A stretch of 64,000 nt of DNA from Mediterraneibacter glycyrrhizinilyticus (GTDB lineage: Bacteria > Bacillota > Clostridia > Lachnospirales > Lachnospiraceae). Where the stretch lies: contig NZ_JACJLR010000010.1 of assembly GCF_016902345.1 (NCBI RefSeq), positions 1-64,000 of the forward strand, given 5' to 3'. Positions 51,274 through 60,960 of this stretch are shown piece by piece; position 1 is the stretch's first letter; the number at the start of each line of letters is the position of its first letter. The notes beneath the pieces are model-generated. The model saw only the letters and a program-made list of their open reading frames with translations. It ran no database searches and was not told the DNA's origin. The position numbers and the translations under genes are program-made.

Positions 51274-51308
51274 ATGAATTTGATTCATGTATACTGTCAT
51301 GATATACT
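51274..51308 (+). promoter_or_regulatory. sdaAB promoter with palindrome for LysR
   Basis: -35 TTGATT (51280-51285) and -10 TATACT (51303-51308), 17 nt apart. The perfect palindrome ATGAATTTGATTCAT (51274-51288) covers the -35 and fits a LysR-type T-N11-A box. Confidence 0.6.
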
Positions 51309-51353
51309 ACAGATGCTAAAAGGTCAACAGTACAAAAAGTCAGGAGGAACAGC

Positions 51354-52034
51354 ATGTCTTTTATCAGTGTATTCGATGTACTCGGTCCGAACATGATCGG
51401 ACCTTCCAGCTCCCACACGGCAGGGGCGGCGGCGATCGCCCTCCTCGCCCGAAAGATGATGAACCGGGAGCTCGTCCGGGCAGATTTCACCCTGTACGGC
51501 TCTTTCGCGCAGACTTACCGGGGGCACGGGACAGACCGGGCTCTTCTGGGCGGGATCATGGGCTTTTCTACCGATGACCGCCGCATCCCGGATTCCTTTT
51601 CCATCGCAGAAGAACGTGGACTCTCCTATTCTTTTACCGTCAATGACCGGGAGACCGAGATCCATCCCAACACCGTCGACATCCGGATGGAAGACGTCGA
51701 GGGGCACGTCCTCACAGTCCGGGGCGAATCCATCGGAGGCGGAAAGGTGCGCATCACACGGATCGACCAGGTGGAAGTAGACTTCTCCGGTGAGTACAGC
51801 ACTCTCATCGTGGTGCAGCAGGACAAGCCGGGCGTGGTCGCTCACATCACCCGGTGCCTGAGCGAAAAGAATGTCAATATCGCATATATGAAACTCTACA
51901 GGGAGGAGAAAGGCTCCACTGCCTACAGTATCGTCGAGTCCGACGACCTCCTTCCCGAAGAAGCCGTCCGCAGGATCCGGGGAAACCAGTATGTCCGCGA
52001 CGTGATGCTGGTACAGTCACAAAAGGAGGCATAG
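51354..52034 (+). CDS. sdaAB: L-serine dehydratase, iron-sulfur-dependent, beta subunit
   Basis: A 226-residue subunit of the oxygen-sensitive [4Fe-4S] L-serine dehydratase, which deaminates serine to pyruvate and ammonia. The start SVFDVLGPNMIGPSSSHTAGA is the family signature; the C-terminal 75 residues form an ACT domain (LIVVQQDKPGVVAHITRCLS), likely for amino-acid control. GGAGGA precedes the ATG. The alpha subunit begins 3 nt after its stop. Confidence 0.95.
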   Translation: MSFISVFDVLGPNMIGPSSSHTAGAAAIALLARKMMNRELVRADFTLYGSFAQTYRGHGTDRALLGGIMGFSTDDRRIPDSFSIAEERGLSYSFTVNDRETEIHPNTVDIRMEDVEGHVLTVRGESIGGGKVRITRIDQVEVDFSGEYSTLIVVQQDKPGVVAHITRCLSEKNVNIAYMKLYREEKGSTAYSIVESDDLLPEEAVRRIRGNQYVRDVMLVQSQKEA

Positions 52035-52037
52035 GAA

Positions 52038-52925
52038 ATGGATGGATGTAAGAGAAAGATCAATTTCAGAAATGCAGAAGAGCTCTCCGGCCTGTGCCGC
52101 AGCCACGGGCTTCCAATCTCGGAAATCATGCTGAGACGGGAATGCGGATTCACCGAAGTCTCCCGCAAAGACGTTCTCGCGCGGATGGGACACGCCTGGG
52201 AGATCATGAAAGAATCGGCGCGCTCTCCAATCCATGCCCCGAAGAAGTCCATGGGCGGTCTGATCGGAGGAGAGGCGCAGCTTCTCGCCCGTCACCGTGA
52301 CGAGGGGAAGAGCGTCTGCGGTGATGTCATCAGCCGCAGCATCACTTACGCGATGGCAGTGCTGGAAGTGAACACCTCCATGGGACTGATCGTGGCCGCC
52401 CCCACGGCAGGTTCCTCCGGCGTCGTCCCCGGCGTCCTCCTTGCATTGCAGGAAGAACATGGCTTCTCCGATGAAGAGATCATCCGCGTGCTCTTCAACG
52501 CCGGAGCTATCGGCTATCTTGCCATGAGAAATGCCACCGTCGCCGGTGCGGTAGGCGGCTGTCAGGCAGAGGTCGGAGTTGCATCCGCCATGGCTGCCTC
52601 TGCTGCTGTGGAACTGATGGGCGGGACGCCGTCCCAGTGCCTGAGCACAGCCTCTACCGTCCTGATGAACATGCTTGGACTGGTCTGCGATCCCATCGGC
52701 GGACTGGTGGAATCCCCCTGCCAGGGGCGCAATGCCGCCGGAGCCGCCAACGCTCTTATCGCCGCAGAACTGTCCTTAAGCGGTGTGCGCCAGCCCATCC
52801 CCTTTGATGAGATGCTGGAAGCCATGTATACAGTGGGAAAGCGTCTCCCCATGGAGCTCCGTGAGACTGCCCGGGGCGGCTGCGCTGCAACGCCCACCGC
52901 GTGCAGTCTCTGCGGAGGATGCTGA
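52038..52925 (+). CDS. sdaAA: L-serine dehydratase, iron-sulfur-dependent, alpha subunit
   Basis: A 295-residue catalytic subunit. The Fe-S-ligand region includes the PCQGRNAAGAANAL cysteine and the C-terminal cluster GGCAATPTACSLCGGC. Also visible are SSGVVPGVL and the GGCQAEVGVASAMAA stretch. With sdaAB it forms the type II enzyme found in anaerobic Firmicutes. AGGAGG precedes the ATG. Its stop is only 4 nt from the convergent stop of the oligopeptide-binding gene, leaving no room for a separate terminator. Confidence 0.95.
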   Translation: MDGCKRKINFRNAEELSGLCRSHGLPISEIMLRRECGFTEVSRKDVLARMGHAWEIMKESARSPIHAPKKSMGGLIGGEAQLLARHRDEGKSVCGDVISRSITYAMAVLEVNTSMGLIVAAPTAGSSGVVPGVLLALQEEHGFSDEEIIRVLFNAGAIGYLAMRNATVAGAVGGCQAEVGVASAMAASAAVELMGGTPSQCLSTASTVLMNMLGLVCDPIGGLVESPCQGRNAAGAANALIAAELSLSGVRQPIPFDEMLEAMYTVGKRLPMELRETARGGCAATPTACSLCGGC

Positions 52926-52929
52926 GTCT

Positions 52930-54651
52930 CTATCCGATATCCGCATAGCGGTATTCCAGCGCCCCGCTCGCCGGGATCTGGCGGATCCCTGTGATCTTGG
53001 GATTGACCAGGTTCACGCTCTTCATGGCGTAGAGAGGCATGATATAGAACTGTTCTCCCACAGCGAGCTGCTCTGCCTGGTGCATCAGCTCTGCCCGCTT
53101 GGCCGGGTCTGATTCGGAGCTTGACTGCTCTACCAGGGCGTCATACTCCGCATCACGGATCCCGCTGCAGTTGTACGTGCTGTTGGACAAAAGCATGGAC
53201 AGGTAAGTATACGGGTCCGCAAAATCAGCGGTCCAGTTCATGCGGATCATGTCAAAATTCCCTGCGTAACGGCTGCTGTAGTTGGACTGCAGCTCCTGCG
53301 CGTTCAACTCGATGTTGATATTCAGATTTTCTTTCAGCTGCTCCTGGATCACCTGCGCCGTATCCGAATCCATCTCCAGAGTAGGATAGCTGTAAGTCAG
53401 AGTGGGGAATCCTTCCCCATTGGGGTATCCCGCTTCGGCAAGGAGTTCCCGTGCCCGCTCCACATTTTCCTCAAAGGGCTGCTCTGTCCCGTCCACAAAA
53501 TACTCTCCCGTCTCTTTATCTTTCATATATTTTGCGATCAGGTTGTAGGTCGGCTCTGTGTCCGTCCCGACGATCTGGCAGAGTTCTTCCCGGTTGACCG
53601 CCAGGTTGACCGCCTCGCGGACCCGGACATCGTCCAGGGGCTCCACATTCAGGTTGAAGTAGATATATCTTGTGGCGATCAGGTCCGTGACAAGAAGGTT
53701 GTCCTGCCCGTCATAAAGTTCCATGACCGTGGACGGCAGCGAGGTCGCCACATCAACCTCTCCCGCCTGATATGCGTTTGCCATGGACTGGGTGTCATCA
53801 AAGAACCGGTAGGTGATACGTTCCAGATGAATCCGGTCCTTATCCCAGTAGTTTTCATTTTTCTCCAGGACAAAATACTGATCCGGCACATATTCTGTCA
53901 GACAGAACGGACCGTTCGCAAGGCTTGTCTCCGGGTCTGTATCCCACCCGCTGTCCGGGGAGTCCGCATATCTCTCACAGGAGGGCGTGTACACCGGAAG
54001 CCGCAGAAGGTCCAGGAAATATACGCAGGGCTCCGCGAGACGGAAGGTCAGCGTGTGATCGTCCGGAGTCTCCACCCCCAGCGTGTCCATCTCTGCCTCC
54101 CCGTTATAGATCGCCTCTGCGTTCTCGATGGGGAACAGATAATTTGCATATCCGCTGCCGGACACAGGATCCAGGGCACGTGTGATCGTGTTCAGGAAGT
54201 CTGCGGAGGTCACCGGCGTCCCGTCCGACCAGAGGGCGTCTTCCCTCAGGTGAAAGGTCCACACCGTGGAATCCTCGTTCACTTCGTAAGACTCTGCTGC
54301 CCGGTACTCGATCTCTCCGTTCTCGTCAAAAGTGAGGAGCTCATCCAGGGCGCTCACCGAGTAGGCGAGATAGGTAAGGGCAATGGACCCGGCAGGATCC
54401 ATGGTCCCGGTCTCGCTGTTGATCGCCACCGTGATCGCCTTTTCTCCACTCTCTGCCCCTGTGCTTCCTCCGCCCCCTGCACCGGAACATCCTGTCAGGG
54501 CTGCCGTGCAGAGCAGGAGCATGGAAAGGATGAGAGACGCTGCCCTTTTTCCTCTCTGGCGCAGTTTCCTGCTGTTTTCGTTCCGTCTGCATCTTCTCAC
54601 GCCCGCACCGATGCAGACTCTGTCTCCAGATGTTTTTTTCAAAATTTTCAT
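52930..54651 (-). CDS. Oligopeptide ABC transporter substrate-binding lipoprotein
   Basis: A 573-residue SBP_bac_5 (OppA/DppA family) protein. A long basic N-region leads to a hydrophobic stretch and the lipobox LTGCSG (Cys55), so it is a lipid-anchored extracellular receptor. Family motifs include the early TLDPAGSIA-like segment, YEVNEDSTVWTFHLREDALW and the VREAVNLAVNREEL stretch. It is the last gene of a dpp/opp operon. The N-region of about 38 residues is unusually long, so the true start could lie further in. Confidence 0.9.
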   Translation of the reverse strand: MKILKKTSGDRVCIGAGVRRCRRNENSRKLRQRGKRAASLILSMLLLCTAALTGCSGAGGGGSTGAESGEKAITVAINSETGTMDPAGSIALTYLAYSVSALDELLTFDENGEIEYRAAESYEVNEDSTVWTFHLREDALWSDGTPVTSADFLNTITRALDPVSGSGYANYLFPIENAEAIYNGEAEMDTLGVETPDDHTLTFRLAEPCVYFLDLLRLPVYTPSCERYADSPDSGWDTDPETSLANGPFCLTEYVPDQYFVLEKNENYWDKDRIHLERITYRFFDDTQSMANAYQAGEVDVATSLPSTVMELYDGQDNLLVTDLIATRYIYFNLNVEPLDDVRVREAVNLAVNREELCQIVGTDTEPTYNLIAKYMKDKETGEYFVDGTEQPFEENVERARELLAEAGYPNGEGFPTLTYSYPTLEMDSDTAQVIQEQLKENLNINIELNAQELQSNYSSRYAGNFDMIRMNWTADFADPYTYLSMLLSNSTYNCSGIRDAEYDALVEQSSSESDPAKRAELMHQAEQLAVGEQFYIMPLYAMKSVNLVNPKITGIRQIPASGALEYRYADIG

Positions 54652-54674
54652 TCTTGAGCTGTCTTTCCTTTCTG

Positions 54675-56522
54675 TCAGATCTGTGAAGTCATGATATAGT
54701 CTCTGTCCCGCCTTCCGCTGTATTTCTCAGCGTAGAGGAAGCAGGACACTGCCCTCTCCCCGAAGGTGTACGTTTCCGGCTCCTGCTCCGTGCAGCACGA
54801 CATCGCATAGCCGCATTCTCCCGCAAAGGGACACCCCTTTCCCGTCTGCTCCTTATCTGCCGTCCGCTTTCTGAGAGGAAGGCTCCGGATCCGGCGCGCC
54901 CTCAGAGGATCCGCCTCCGGGACCGCCTCCAGAAGCTGTTTCGTATAGGGATGCCAGGGATCCGAACAGATTTCCTTTGTCCTCCCTGACTCTACCAGCC
55001 GGCCTCCATACATTACGCCCATCCGGCTGCTGATCCGCCGGATGACATGCATATCATGGGAGATAAACAGGCAGGCGATCCCCTGCTCACGCTGAATGTC
55101 CAAAAGCAGATCCAGGATCTGTTCCTGCGTCACTGCGTCGAGGGAGGACAGTGCCTCGTCACAGATCAGGAGCTCCGGCCGGACGATCAGGGCGCGGGCG
55201 ATCCCAATCCGCTGCCTCTGCCCGCCGGAGAGTTCAGAGGGATACTTCTCCATGTACTCCTCTGTCAGCCCCACCCTCTTCAGCATATCGCAGATGGTCT
55301 TCCGCCGCGCTTCCCTCTCTGCTTTTCGGTCCCGTCGTCGCGCAGAGCGGGACTGCTTCTCTGCCGCATTGTCCCTGGCAGGCACTGTACCCATCCTCCG
55401 GCGCTGCGATCCATCCCGGATATCCGCAGCCCGGAGCGCCTCCTCAAGGACCTGCCCCGCCGTAAGGCACGGATTCAGGGAAGCATACGGGTCCTGAAAC
55501 ACCATCTGGACCTTGTTCCTGCTCCGGTCCCTCTGTTTCTGATCCAGCGGCTGTCCTTTATAGTACAGGACTCCTTTGTCTTCTTTTAAAATTCCGGTCA
55601 GCACTCTCGCAAGTGTGGTCTTCCCGCTGCCGCTCTCCCCCGCAAGGGCAAAGACTTCTCCCCGGCAAAAATCCAGGCTGATATCCCGGATCCCGTCTCT
55701 GGTGTTGTATTCTTTCGTCACATGTTCCATCCGGAAAAGCACCTGATTTTCCGGGGATCCGCAGTTCTTCCGCTTCTGTTTCGCACTGCTCAGAAGCTGT
55801 CTTGTATATCCATCCTGAGGATCATAGAAAACATCCTCCACGGTCCCCGACTCCACGATTTTCCCCTCGTGCATCACGTAAACTCTCTGACACAGGGATG
55901 CAGTCACGCCAAGATCGTGGCTCACCAGAAGGAGCGCGGTCCCGGTCTCTTCTACGATTTTCTTCAGGAGCCGCAGGATCTGCGCCTGCACCGCCGCGTC
56001 CAGCGCTGTAGTAGGCTCATCGGCAATGATCAGCTTCGGCTCGCAGGCCAGGGCGATGGCGATGACCACTCTCTGGCGCATTCCGCCGGAGAGTTCAAAG
56101 GGGTACTGGCGCATCCGTTTTTTCCCGTCTCCGATCCCCACCATATCAAGGAGTTCCACTGCCCTGTCTCGTGCCTCTCTCCGTCCGCAGTGTCTTCTCG
56201 CCCGGATCGTCTCCGTGATCTGCCGTCCGATCTTTACCGTCGGGTTCAGACAGCTCTGAGGATCCTGGAACACCATGGCGATGTTCACGCCTGGCACCGG
56301 CGGCTCCCCGCACACCGTGACTTTCTCAGACCGCACTGTGCTGTTCTTATCAAGAAGTCCCATGACAGCCAGCATGGCCGTAGTCTTTCCGGAACCGGAC
56401 TCCCCCACGATCCCCGTGATCTCCCCCTCTTCCACATAAAGGTCCATATCTCTGAGAGCCCTGTGCACGCCCCGCTCCGTATGATATTGTACGCTCAGTT
56501 TCTTAATGTCAAGTGCTCTCAT
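54675..56522 (-). CDS. Fused oligopeptide ABC transporter double ATPase (DppD-DppF type)
   Basis: A 615-residue protein carrying two complete ABC domains in one chain. Domain 1 (about 1-265): Walker A GESGSGKT (about 36-43), signature LSGGMRQR, Walker B LIIADEPTTALD. Domain 2 (about 285-560): Walker A GESGSGKT, signature LSGGQRQR, Walker B LLICDEALSSLD, then the C-terminal cysteine-bearing oligopeptide extension (CPFAGECGYAMSCCTEQEPE). A basic insert with RRRDRKAEREARRK lies before the second signature. Start ATG 56522, overlapping the DppC stop by 4 nt; a longer in-frame reading upstream is only the permease in another frame. Confidence 0.93.
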   Translation of the reverse strand: MRALDIKKLSVQYHTERGVHRALRDMDLYVEEGEITGIVGESGSGKTTAMLAVMGLLDKNSTVRSEKVTVCGEPPVPGVNIAMVFQDPQSCLNPTVKIGRQITETIRARRHCGRREARDRAVELLDMVGIGDGKKRMRQYPFELSGGMRQRVVIAIALACEPKLIIADEPTTALDAAVQAQILRLLKKIVEETGTALLLVSHDLGVTASLCQRVYVMHEGKIVESGTVEDVFYDPQDGYTRQLLSSAKQKRKNCGSPENQVLFRMEHVTKEYNTRDGIRDISLDFCRGEVFALAGESGSGKTTLARVLTGILKEDKGVLYYKGQPLDQKQRDRSRNKVQMVFQDPYASLNPCLTAGQVLEEALRAADIRDGSQRRRMGTVPARDNAAEKQSRSARRRDRKAEREARRKTICDMLKRVGLTEEYMEKYPSELSGGQRQRIGIARALIVRPELLICDEALSSLDAVTQEQILDLLLDIQREQGIACLFISHDMHVIRRISSRMGVMYGGRLVESGRTKEICSDPWHPYTKQLLEAVPEADPLRARRIRSLPLRKRTADKEQTGKGCPFAGECGYAMSCCTEQEPETYTFGERAVSCFLYAEKYSGRRDRDYIMTSQI

Positions 56523-57397
56523 ACTTCTGTCCTTCTTCTGTTTCTCTGCTCCAGGGATGTCCCGATCATGTTCAGCGCCGCCATCATCACGCAGAGCACC
56601 AGCAGCGGGAACACCATCTGATACGGATACAGCATCATCTGGCTCCTTGCCTCCTGGATGATGGTCCCCAGGCTCGCCGCCGGAGCCGCGATCCCGATCC
56701 CAAGGAAACTTAAGAACGCCTCCGTAAAGATTGCCTGTGGAATGAGGAAAATGAAATTTACCGTGATGGGTCCCACCGCGTTGGGAAGAAGATGCCTGAC
56801 CAGGATCCGCAGCGGAGAGATTCCTTCCATCTGCGCCGCGCGGGCAAAATCCATCCCTTTCAGACGCAGGATCTCTCCCCGGACGATCCGCGCCATATCG
56901 ATCCATCCCGCAATGCACAGTCCCAGGATGATACTCCCCGCTCCTGCGCCCATCACCAGGGTGATCAGGATCACATAGAGCATGGACGGGATCGCCGACA
57001 CCACATCTGCGATGCGCATCAGGATCATGTCCGCCGTTTTCCCTGCATATCCTGACACAGCCCCATAAAGCACGCCGATACAGCCGTTGAGTCCCGCGCT
57101 GACCAGCCCCACCAGAAGGCTTAACCCTGCCCCGTACCAGACTCTCGCAAAGAGATCCCTCCCGAACTTGTCCGTGCCGAACCAGTGTGACAGGGAAGGC
57201 AGACTGTTCTGGATGGATGCGTTCTGTTCTGAGTAGGAATAAGGCGAAAGAAGGGGGACAAGCACCGCCAGCAGGATCCAGACGCCCAGGAGGATCCATC
57301 CTGCCGCCGCCCGGCGGTCACTCACAAAATACCGCCGGAAGCCATTTTTCCCACGGGCAGGTTTTTCACCCGCAGGCATTATCTTCTGTCCTTCCAT
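56519..57397 (-). CDS. Oligopeptide ABC transporter permease (DppC type)
   Basis: A 292-residue permease with about six transmembrane helices and the OppC/DppC N-terminal domain. LGTDKFGRDLFARVWYGA-type (here WFGTDKFGRDLFARVWYGAG) and the EAA-loop DFARAAQMEGISPLRILVRH are visible. The ATG at 57397 has AGGAGG 9 nt upstream and follows the DppB stop; an ATG nine codons earlier lies before that site. It pairs with DppB as the membrane channel. Confidence 0.92.
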   Translation of the reverse strand: MEGQKIMPAGEKPARGKNGFRRYFVSDRRAAAGWILLGVWILLAVLVPLLSPYSYSEQNASIQNSLPSLSHWFGTDKFGRDLFARVWYGAGLSLLVGLVSAGLNGCIGVLYGAVSGYAGKTADMILMRIADVVSAIPSMLYVILITLVMGAGAGSIILGLCIAGWIDMARIVRGEILRLKGMDFARAAQMEGISPLRILVRHLLPNAVGPITVNFIFLIPQAIFTEAFLSFLGIGIAAPAASLGTIIQEARSQMMLYPYQMVFPLLVLCVMMAALNMIGTSLEQRNRRRTEV

Positions 57398-57398
57398 C

Positions 57399-58331
57399 TT
57401 ATCCAGCCTCCTCCTGATATGCACGCCTCACCGCCGGATCAAGCCATGCGCCTAAGAGATCTGTGACCAGGTTCACCCCGATGACCACGGCTCCCATGAA
57501 CACCGTCAGCCCCATGATCAGCGTATAGTCCCGGTTTGTGATCGAATTTACGAACTCTCTTCCGATTCCTGGAATCGTAAAGATGCTCTCCACCACAAAA
57601 CTTCCCGTCAAAAGAAATGCGGACGCAGGTCCGATATAGTTGAGGACCGGTCTCCAGGCATTTTTCAGGGCATGGGTAAAGATGATCCGTTTCCTTCCAA
57701 GCCCCTTTGCCCGTGCAAAGAGTACGTAATCTTTCTCCATCTCTGCCTCCAGCGCATTTCCTGTCAGGCGGGTGATGACCGCCGCCGGATAGACCGCCAG
57801 GGACGTGACCGGAAGGATATAGTGGGCGGGAGTCAGAAGGCCTGACGCCGGAAGCAGCCTAAGCTGCACGCTGAAAAGGAGCAGAAGAAGGATCGCCACT
57901 GCGAATCCCGGGATCCCTGCAAGGATCATTCCCACAGCGGAGATAGTCTCCCTCACGATCCGCCGTCTCGACACAGCCCGAAGGATGCCGAAAAACGTCC
58001 CTGCAAGAATCGCCAGGATCAATGCCGGCACCCCCAGGGAAGCCGTGATCCGCCAGGTCCTTCCTATGATATCTGTCACCTTCACCCCGGGATCTTCATA
58101 GGAGACACCCAGATCTCCCCGGAGAAGGTTTCCCATATATGTCATAAACTGCTCAGGCAGAGGACGGTCCAGGCCGTATTCCCGCTCCACCGCCTCCACC
58201 ACCTGTTCCGACACGCTTCCAGTCTGAAAAGGGCTGCCCGGCATGAGTCGGACAAGAAAAAATGTCACGCACGCCAGCACGAAAAGTGCCAGTATCCCTG
58301 TCAGTATCCTTTTTAATGTATAGCGCAGCAT
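57399..58331 (-). CDS. Oligopeptide ABC transporter permease (DppB type)
   Basis: A 310-residue permease; the start MLRYTLKRILTGILALFVLA and FFLVRLMPGSPF is diagnostic. The EAA-loop is DYVLFARAKGLGRKRIIFTH. About six transmembrane helices. It is the first gene of the peptide transporter operon (DppB, DppC, fused ATPase, binding protein). Confidence 0.92.
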   Translation of the reverse strand: MLRYTLKRILTGILALFVLACVTFFLVRLMPGSPFQTGSVSEQVVEAVEREYGLDRPLPEQFMTYMGNLLRGDLGVSYEDPGVKVTDIIGRTWRITASLGVPALILAILAGTFFGILRAVSRRRIVRETISAVGMILAGIPGFAVAILLLLLFSVQLRLLPASGLLTPAHYILPVTSLAVYPAAVITRLTGNALEAEMEKDYVLFARAKGLGRKRIIFTHALKNAWRPVLNYIGPASAFLLTGSFVVESIFTIPGIGREFVNSITNRDYTLIMGLTVFMGAVVIGVNLVTDLLGAWLDPAVRRAYQEEAG

Positions 58332-58421
58332 TTTTTCTCACCTTCCTTTTCTCTGAGAGTCTTTCACTGCAGAAAAACCGGTCTCTGCAAAGTCCGTCAA
58401 TGAAGACAATCTCTTCCCATC

Positions 58422-58931
58422 TTACCGCAATTCACACATTGAATCAACTGCCCCCAACCATTCCTCCGCTTCCTCCCGGGACCGGAAAATGTGAATCTCC
58501 TTTCCATCCCGGTACTGTTCGAGCAGTTCATAGATCCGCGGGAGCTGGTCATTCGGGAAATCCAGGATCCACTGTCGGAATTCTCCGTCAAATTCCGTTT
58601 CCACCCAGGGAAGGTCCTCTCTTCTGGTGCCGATCCGCTCTTTCGCCCCCTGCAGGCAGACCTCCACCGGGTAATCCAGCAGAAATACCGTATCACATGC
58701 CTGAAGCCTTATTTCAAGAGTGCGCAGATAATTCCCGTCGATGATCCATTGGTCCTCTCTCAAAATTGCCATCAAACGCCTGTCGAACTCTTCTGTGGTG
58801 ATATTCGTCCGGTCCGACCTGTGCCAGATCAGATCCAGATAATAAAGCGGAAGCCCGGTCTTTTCTCTTAATCTCCTGGCAAATGTGCTCTTCCCGGATC
58901 CGGGGCTCCCGATGATGATCACTTTTTTCAT
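58422..58931 (-). CDS. P-loop kinase-like protein (FlaR/topology-modulation type)
   Basis: A 169-residue P-loop NTPase related to adenylate kinases and the FlaR group. Walker A is GSPGSGKST (8-16); the following YYLDLIWHR and EDQWIIDGNY segments are typical of this subgroup. Substrate is unknown. The ATG at 58931 follows AGGAGAAGG. The last codons and stop lie in a 33-nt stretch repeated near 63258. Confidence 0.85.
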   Translation of the reverse strand: MKKVIIIGSPGSGKSTFARRLREKTGLPLYYLDLIWHRSDRTNITTEEFDRRLMAILREDQWIIDGNYLRTLEIRLQACDTVFLLDYPVEVCLQGAKERIGTRREDLPWVETEFDGEFRQWILDFPNDQLPRIYELLEQYRDGKEIHIFRSREEAEEWLGAVDSMCELR

Positions 58932-59070
58932 GACCTTCTCCTTTCCTGATCACTGTTGTGTGCTCTCTGTCCCAGACTCCGGCTGCCGCAGTGACCGTAA
59001 TGCATTCATTATAGCGGATGACTCCTGCCGCATCAAGATGCCGCCTGTGCTCTTTCTGTTAATGGTACTA

Positions 59071-59109
59071 TTGACCTTATGTATCGTTTGTATTATTATA
59101 TGTAATACA
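59071..59109 (+). promoter_or_regulatory. gntR promoter with probable autoregulatory operator
   Basis: -35 TTGACC (59071-59076) and -10 TATTAT (59094-59099), 17 nt apart. The inverted repeat TGTATTA-N7-TAATACA (59089-59109) overlaps the -10. Confidence 0.7.
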
Positions 59110-59139
59110 AATATAACATTTAGAAAGCAGGTGCATCAT

Positions 59140-59532
59140 ATGATCATCTCACTGGATATGAAGAGCAGCACTCCCATCTATGTACAGCTCCGCAACCAGA
59201 TCGTCACCGGGATCGGGCGCGGAGAGCTGAAAGCCGGGGAAAGCCTCCCCACGGTCCGGCAGATGGCGTCGGACATCGGAGTGAACACCATGACGGTCAA
59301 TAAGACCTATCAGCTCCTGAAATCCGAAGGCTTCATCGAGATCGACCGGAGAAAAGGAGCCACCGTCTGTCCGGTCAGCGCTTTGTCCGAGAAATACCGG
59401 GAAAAACTGGAGGGCGAACTGGAACTTCTCTCTGCCGAGGCATCTCTAAACGGCATGGACCGGCAGGATTTTCTTGAAACATGCGGCCGGATTTTCGGGC
59501 AGATGCATCCGGAACAGACCGGGGAGGTGTGA
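59140..59532 (+). CDS. GntR family regulator, YtrA subgroup
   Basis: A 130-residue repressor: a GntR winged helix (about 10-75; IYVQLRNQIVTGIGRGELKA then LPTVRQMASDIGVNTMTVNK) with only a short C-terminal helix region, as in YtrA proteins. The ATG at 59140 follows GCAGGTG; the longer open frame upstream covers the promoter and is not used. It precedes the DUF5808-type membrane gene by 3 nt and probably autoregulates through the upstream palindrome. Confidence 0.92.
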   Translation: MIISLDMKSSTPIYVQLRNQIVTGIGRGELKAGESLPTVRQMASDIGVNTMTVNKTYQLLKSEGFIEIDRRKGATVCPVSALSEKYREKLEGELELLSAEASLNGMDRQDFLETCGRIFGQMHPEQTGEV

Positions 59533-59535
59533 GAT

Positions 59536-60960
59536 ATGTCCGATGTGATCCTCTTTGTCTTTTTTGTCCTGTTTGACGCAGGGATGGTCGGTATATGCGG
59601 ACTCTGCTGCTCAGGGAAGGAAAACTACAGTGAAGGAAAGATCCTGGGCATCCATGTTCCTCCGGAAGCCGTGGAGGATGAAGAAGTCAGAACGCTCACG
59701 GAAGCATACCGCATCGGTTTCCGCCGTTTCCAACGTCTGAACCTTGTCCTCGGGATCCTGGTCCCTGCTCTTTCTTTTCTGAATACAGGGATCGGGATCC
59801 TGTTCTGGACACTGTGGCTTCTGATATACTGCCTTGCCTTCCCGTTCCGCTCGATGAAGAACATACGTAAGATGTATGCTCTCAAAAAGAAACGGCACTG
59901 GATCCGTGAAGACCAGCCGTCTCATGTGTCAGTGGACACCCGGGTGGGCGCCATGTCCGGCCGTTTTCCGCTCCCCTGGCAGTGGCACCTTCCGGCTCTT
60001 GCCGCAGGCATCGGGTTATGAATCTTCCCTGCCCTGCGCAATTCCTTTACAAAACTTTCCGGAGGCTGGATCTTTCCCGCACTTGCAGTCTTTCTGCCAC
60101 TGCTCTTTCTCAGCCTTCATCTCTTCTTTACCGGACGAAGAAATGAAGTATACAGCCAGGACAGCACTATAAACGAGAAACTGAACCGCCTGACAAAGCG
60201 GACCTGGTCCGCAGCCATGCTCACCGCCGACTACGCCGGCATGGCCGGACTGATCTACCTCTGTCTTCGGATCGTCTTCGGCAGAGAGCTGAGTCTCTGG
60301 GATTACGGTGGCTATTTTATCGTGGACATGGTGGGAGCCGCCGCTGTGATCACCGGCGTCCTCCTGATAAAACAGCGCCGCCGCGACATTTTAAACAGGG
60401 ATCCCCGGCCCCTTCTCACTGACGATGACGAGTACTGGAAAAACGGATGGTATTCCAATCCATATGACCGTCACCTTTTTACCGAAGACCGGCTGAACAG
60501 TTCCAGCTACGCCCTCAACTTTGCCCACCCTGCCGCAAAATGGTGGGTTGCCGCAACGGTTTTTATCTGTATCGCCGCAGTGGCGCTCTGCCTTGTCCTT
60601 GCAGTGATCCTGGGAAGTCTGGACCGCTCTTCCCCGGAAATGACTATAAGAGAAGATCAGGTAACGATCTCTTATTCCTTCTACGACTGCAGTTTCTCCG
60701 CTGACGAGGTCCGGTCCGTCGAGCTCATCCCGGAACTTCCGGAAGATGATTTTGACCGTGAGAACGGTGGAGATACAGACACAGTCCTTATAGGATATTT
60801 CGAAGGAGATAAAACAGGGGACACGATGATGTTCCTCCTAAAAGAAGAAACACCGCTGATCCGGATCGAACTCCGGGACCAGACAGTGTTTCTCAACAGT
60901 TCTTCAGATACACAGACAGAAAAATGGTATGAAGACCTCATCACGCTGCAGGAGAAGTGA
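59536..60960 (+). pseudogene. DUF5808/DUF1648-type membrane protein interrupted by an in-frame TGA
   Basis: The reading frame runs from the ATG at 59536 (behind GGGAGGTG) to 60960 and would encode 474 residues, but a TGA at 60019-60021 interrupts it after codon 161. Downstream the same frame continues with coherent membrane segments and the conserved DUF5808-like block (WKNGWYSNPYDRHLFTEDRL, then SYALNFAHPAAKW). Both halves are co-linear, so this is one gene with a nonsense codon, not two genes. The second half could restart at a Met near 60217 but has no clear ribosome binding site. No selenocysteine hairpin was recognised after the TGA. Confidence 0.8.

Noticed and set aside
56523-57299. 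N-terminal extension of about 258 codons ahead of the fused double ATPase
   Set aside because: It is the DppC permease gene read in another frame; the ATPase has a proper ATGA-coupled start at 56522.
58885-59139. Upstream extension of the GntR gene
   Set aside because: It spans the promoter and operator and has no ribosome binding site; the ATG at 59140 gives a standard YtrA-type N-terminus.
60019-60060. Selenocysteine at the in-frame TGA
   Set aside because: No convincing hairpin follows the TGA and the family is not known for selenocysteine; a nonsense mutation is simpler.
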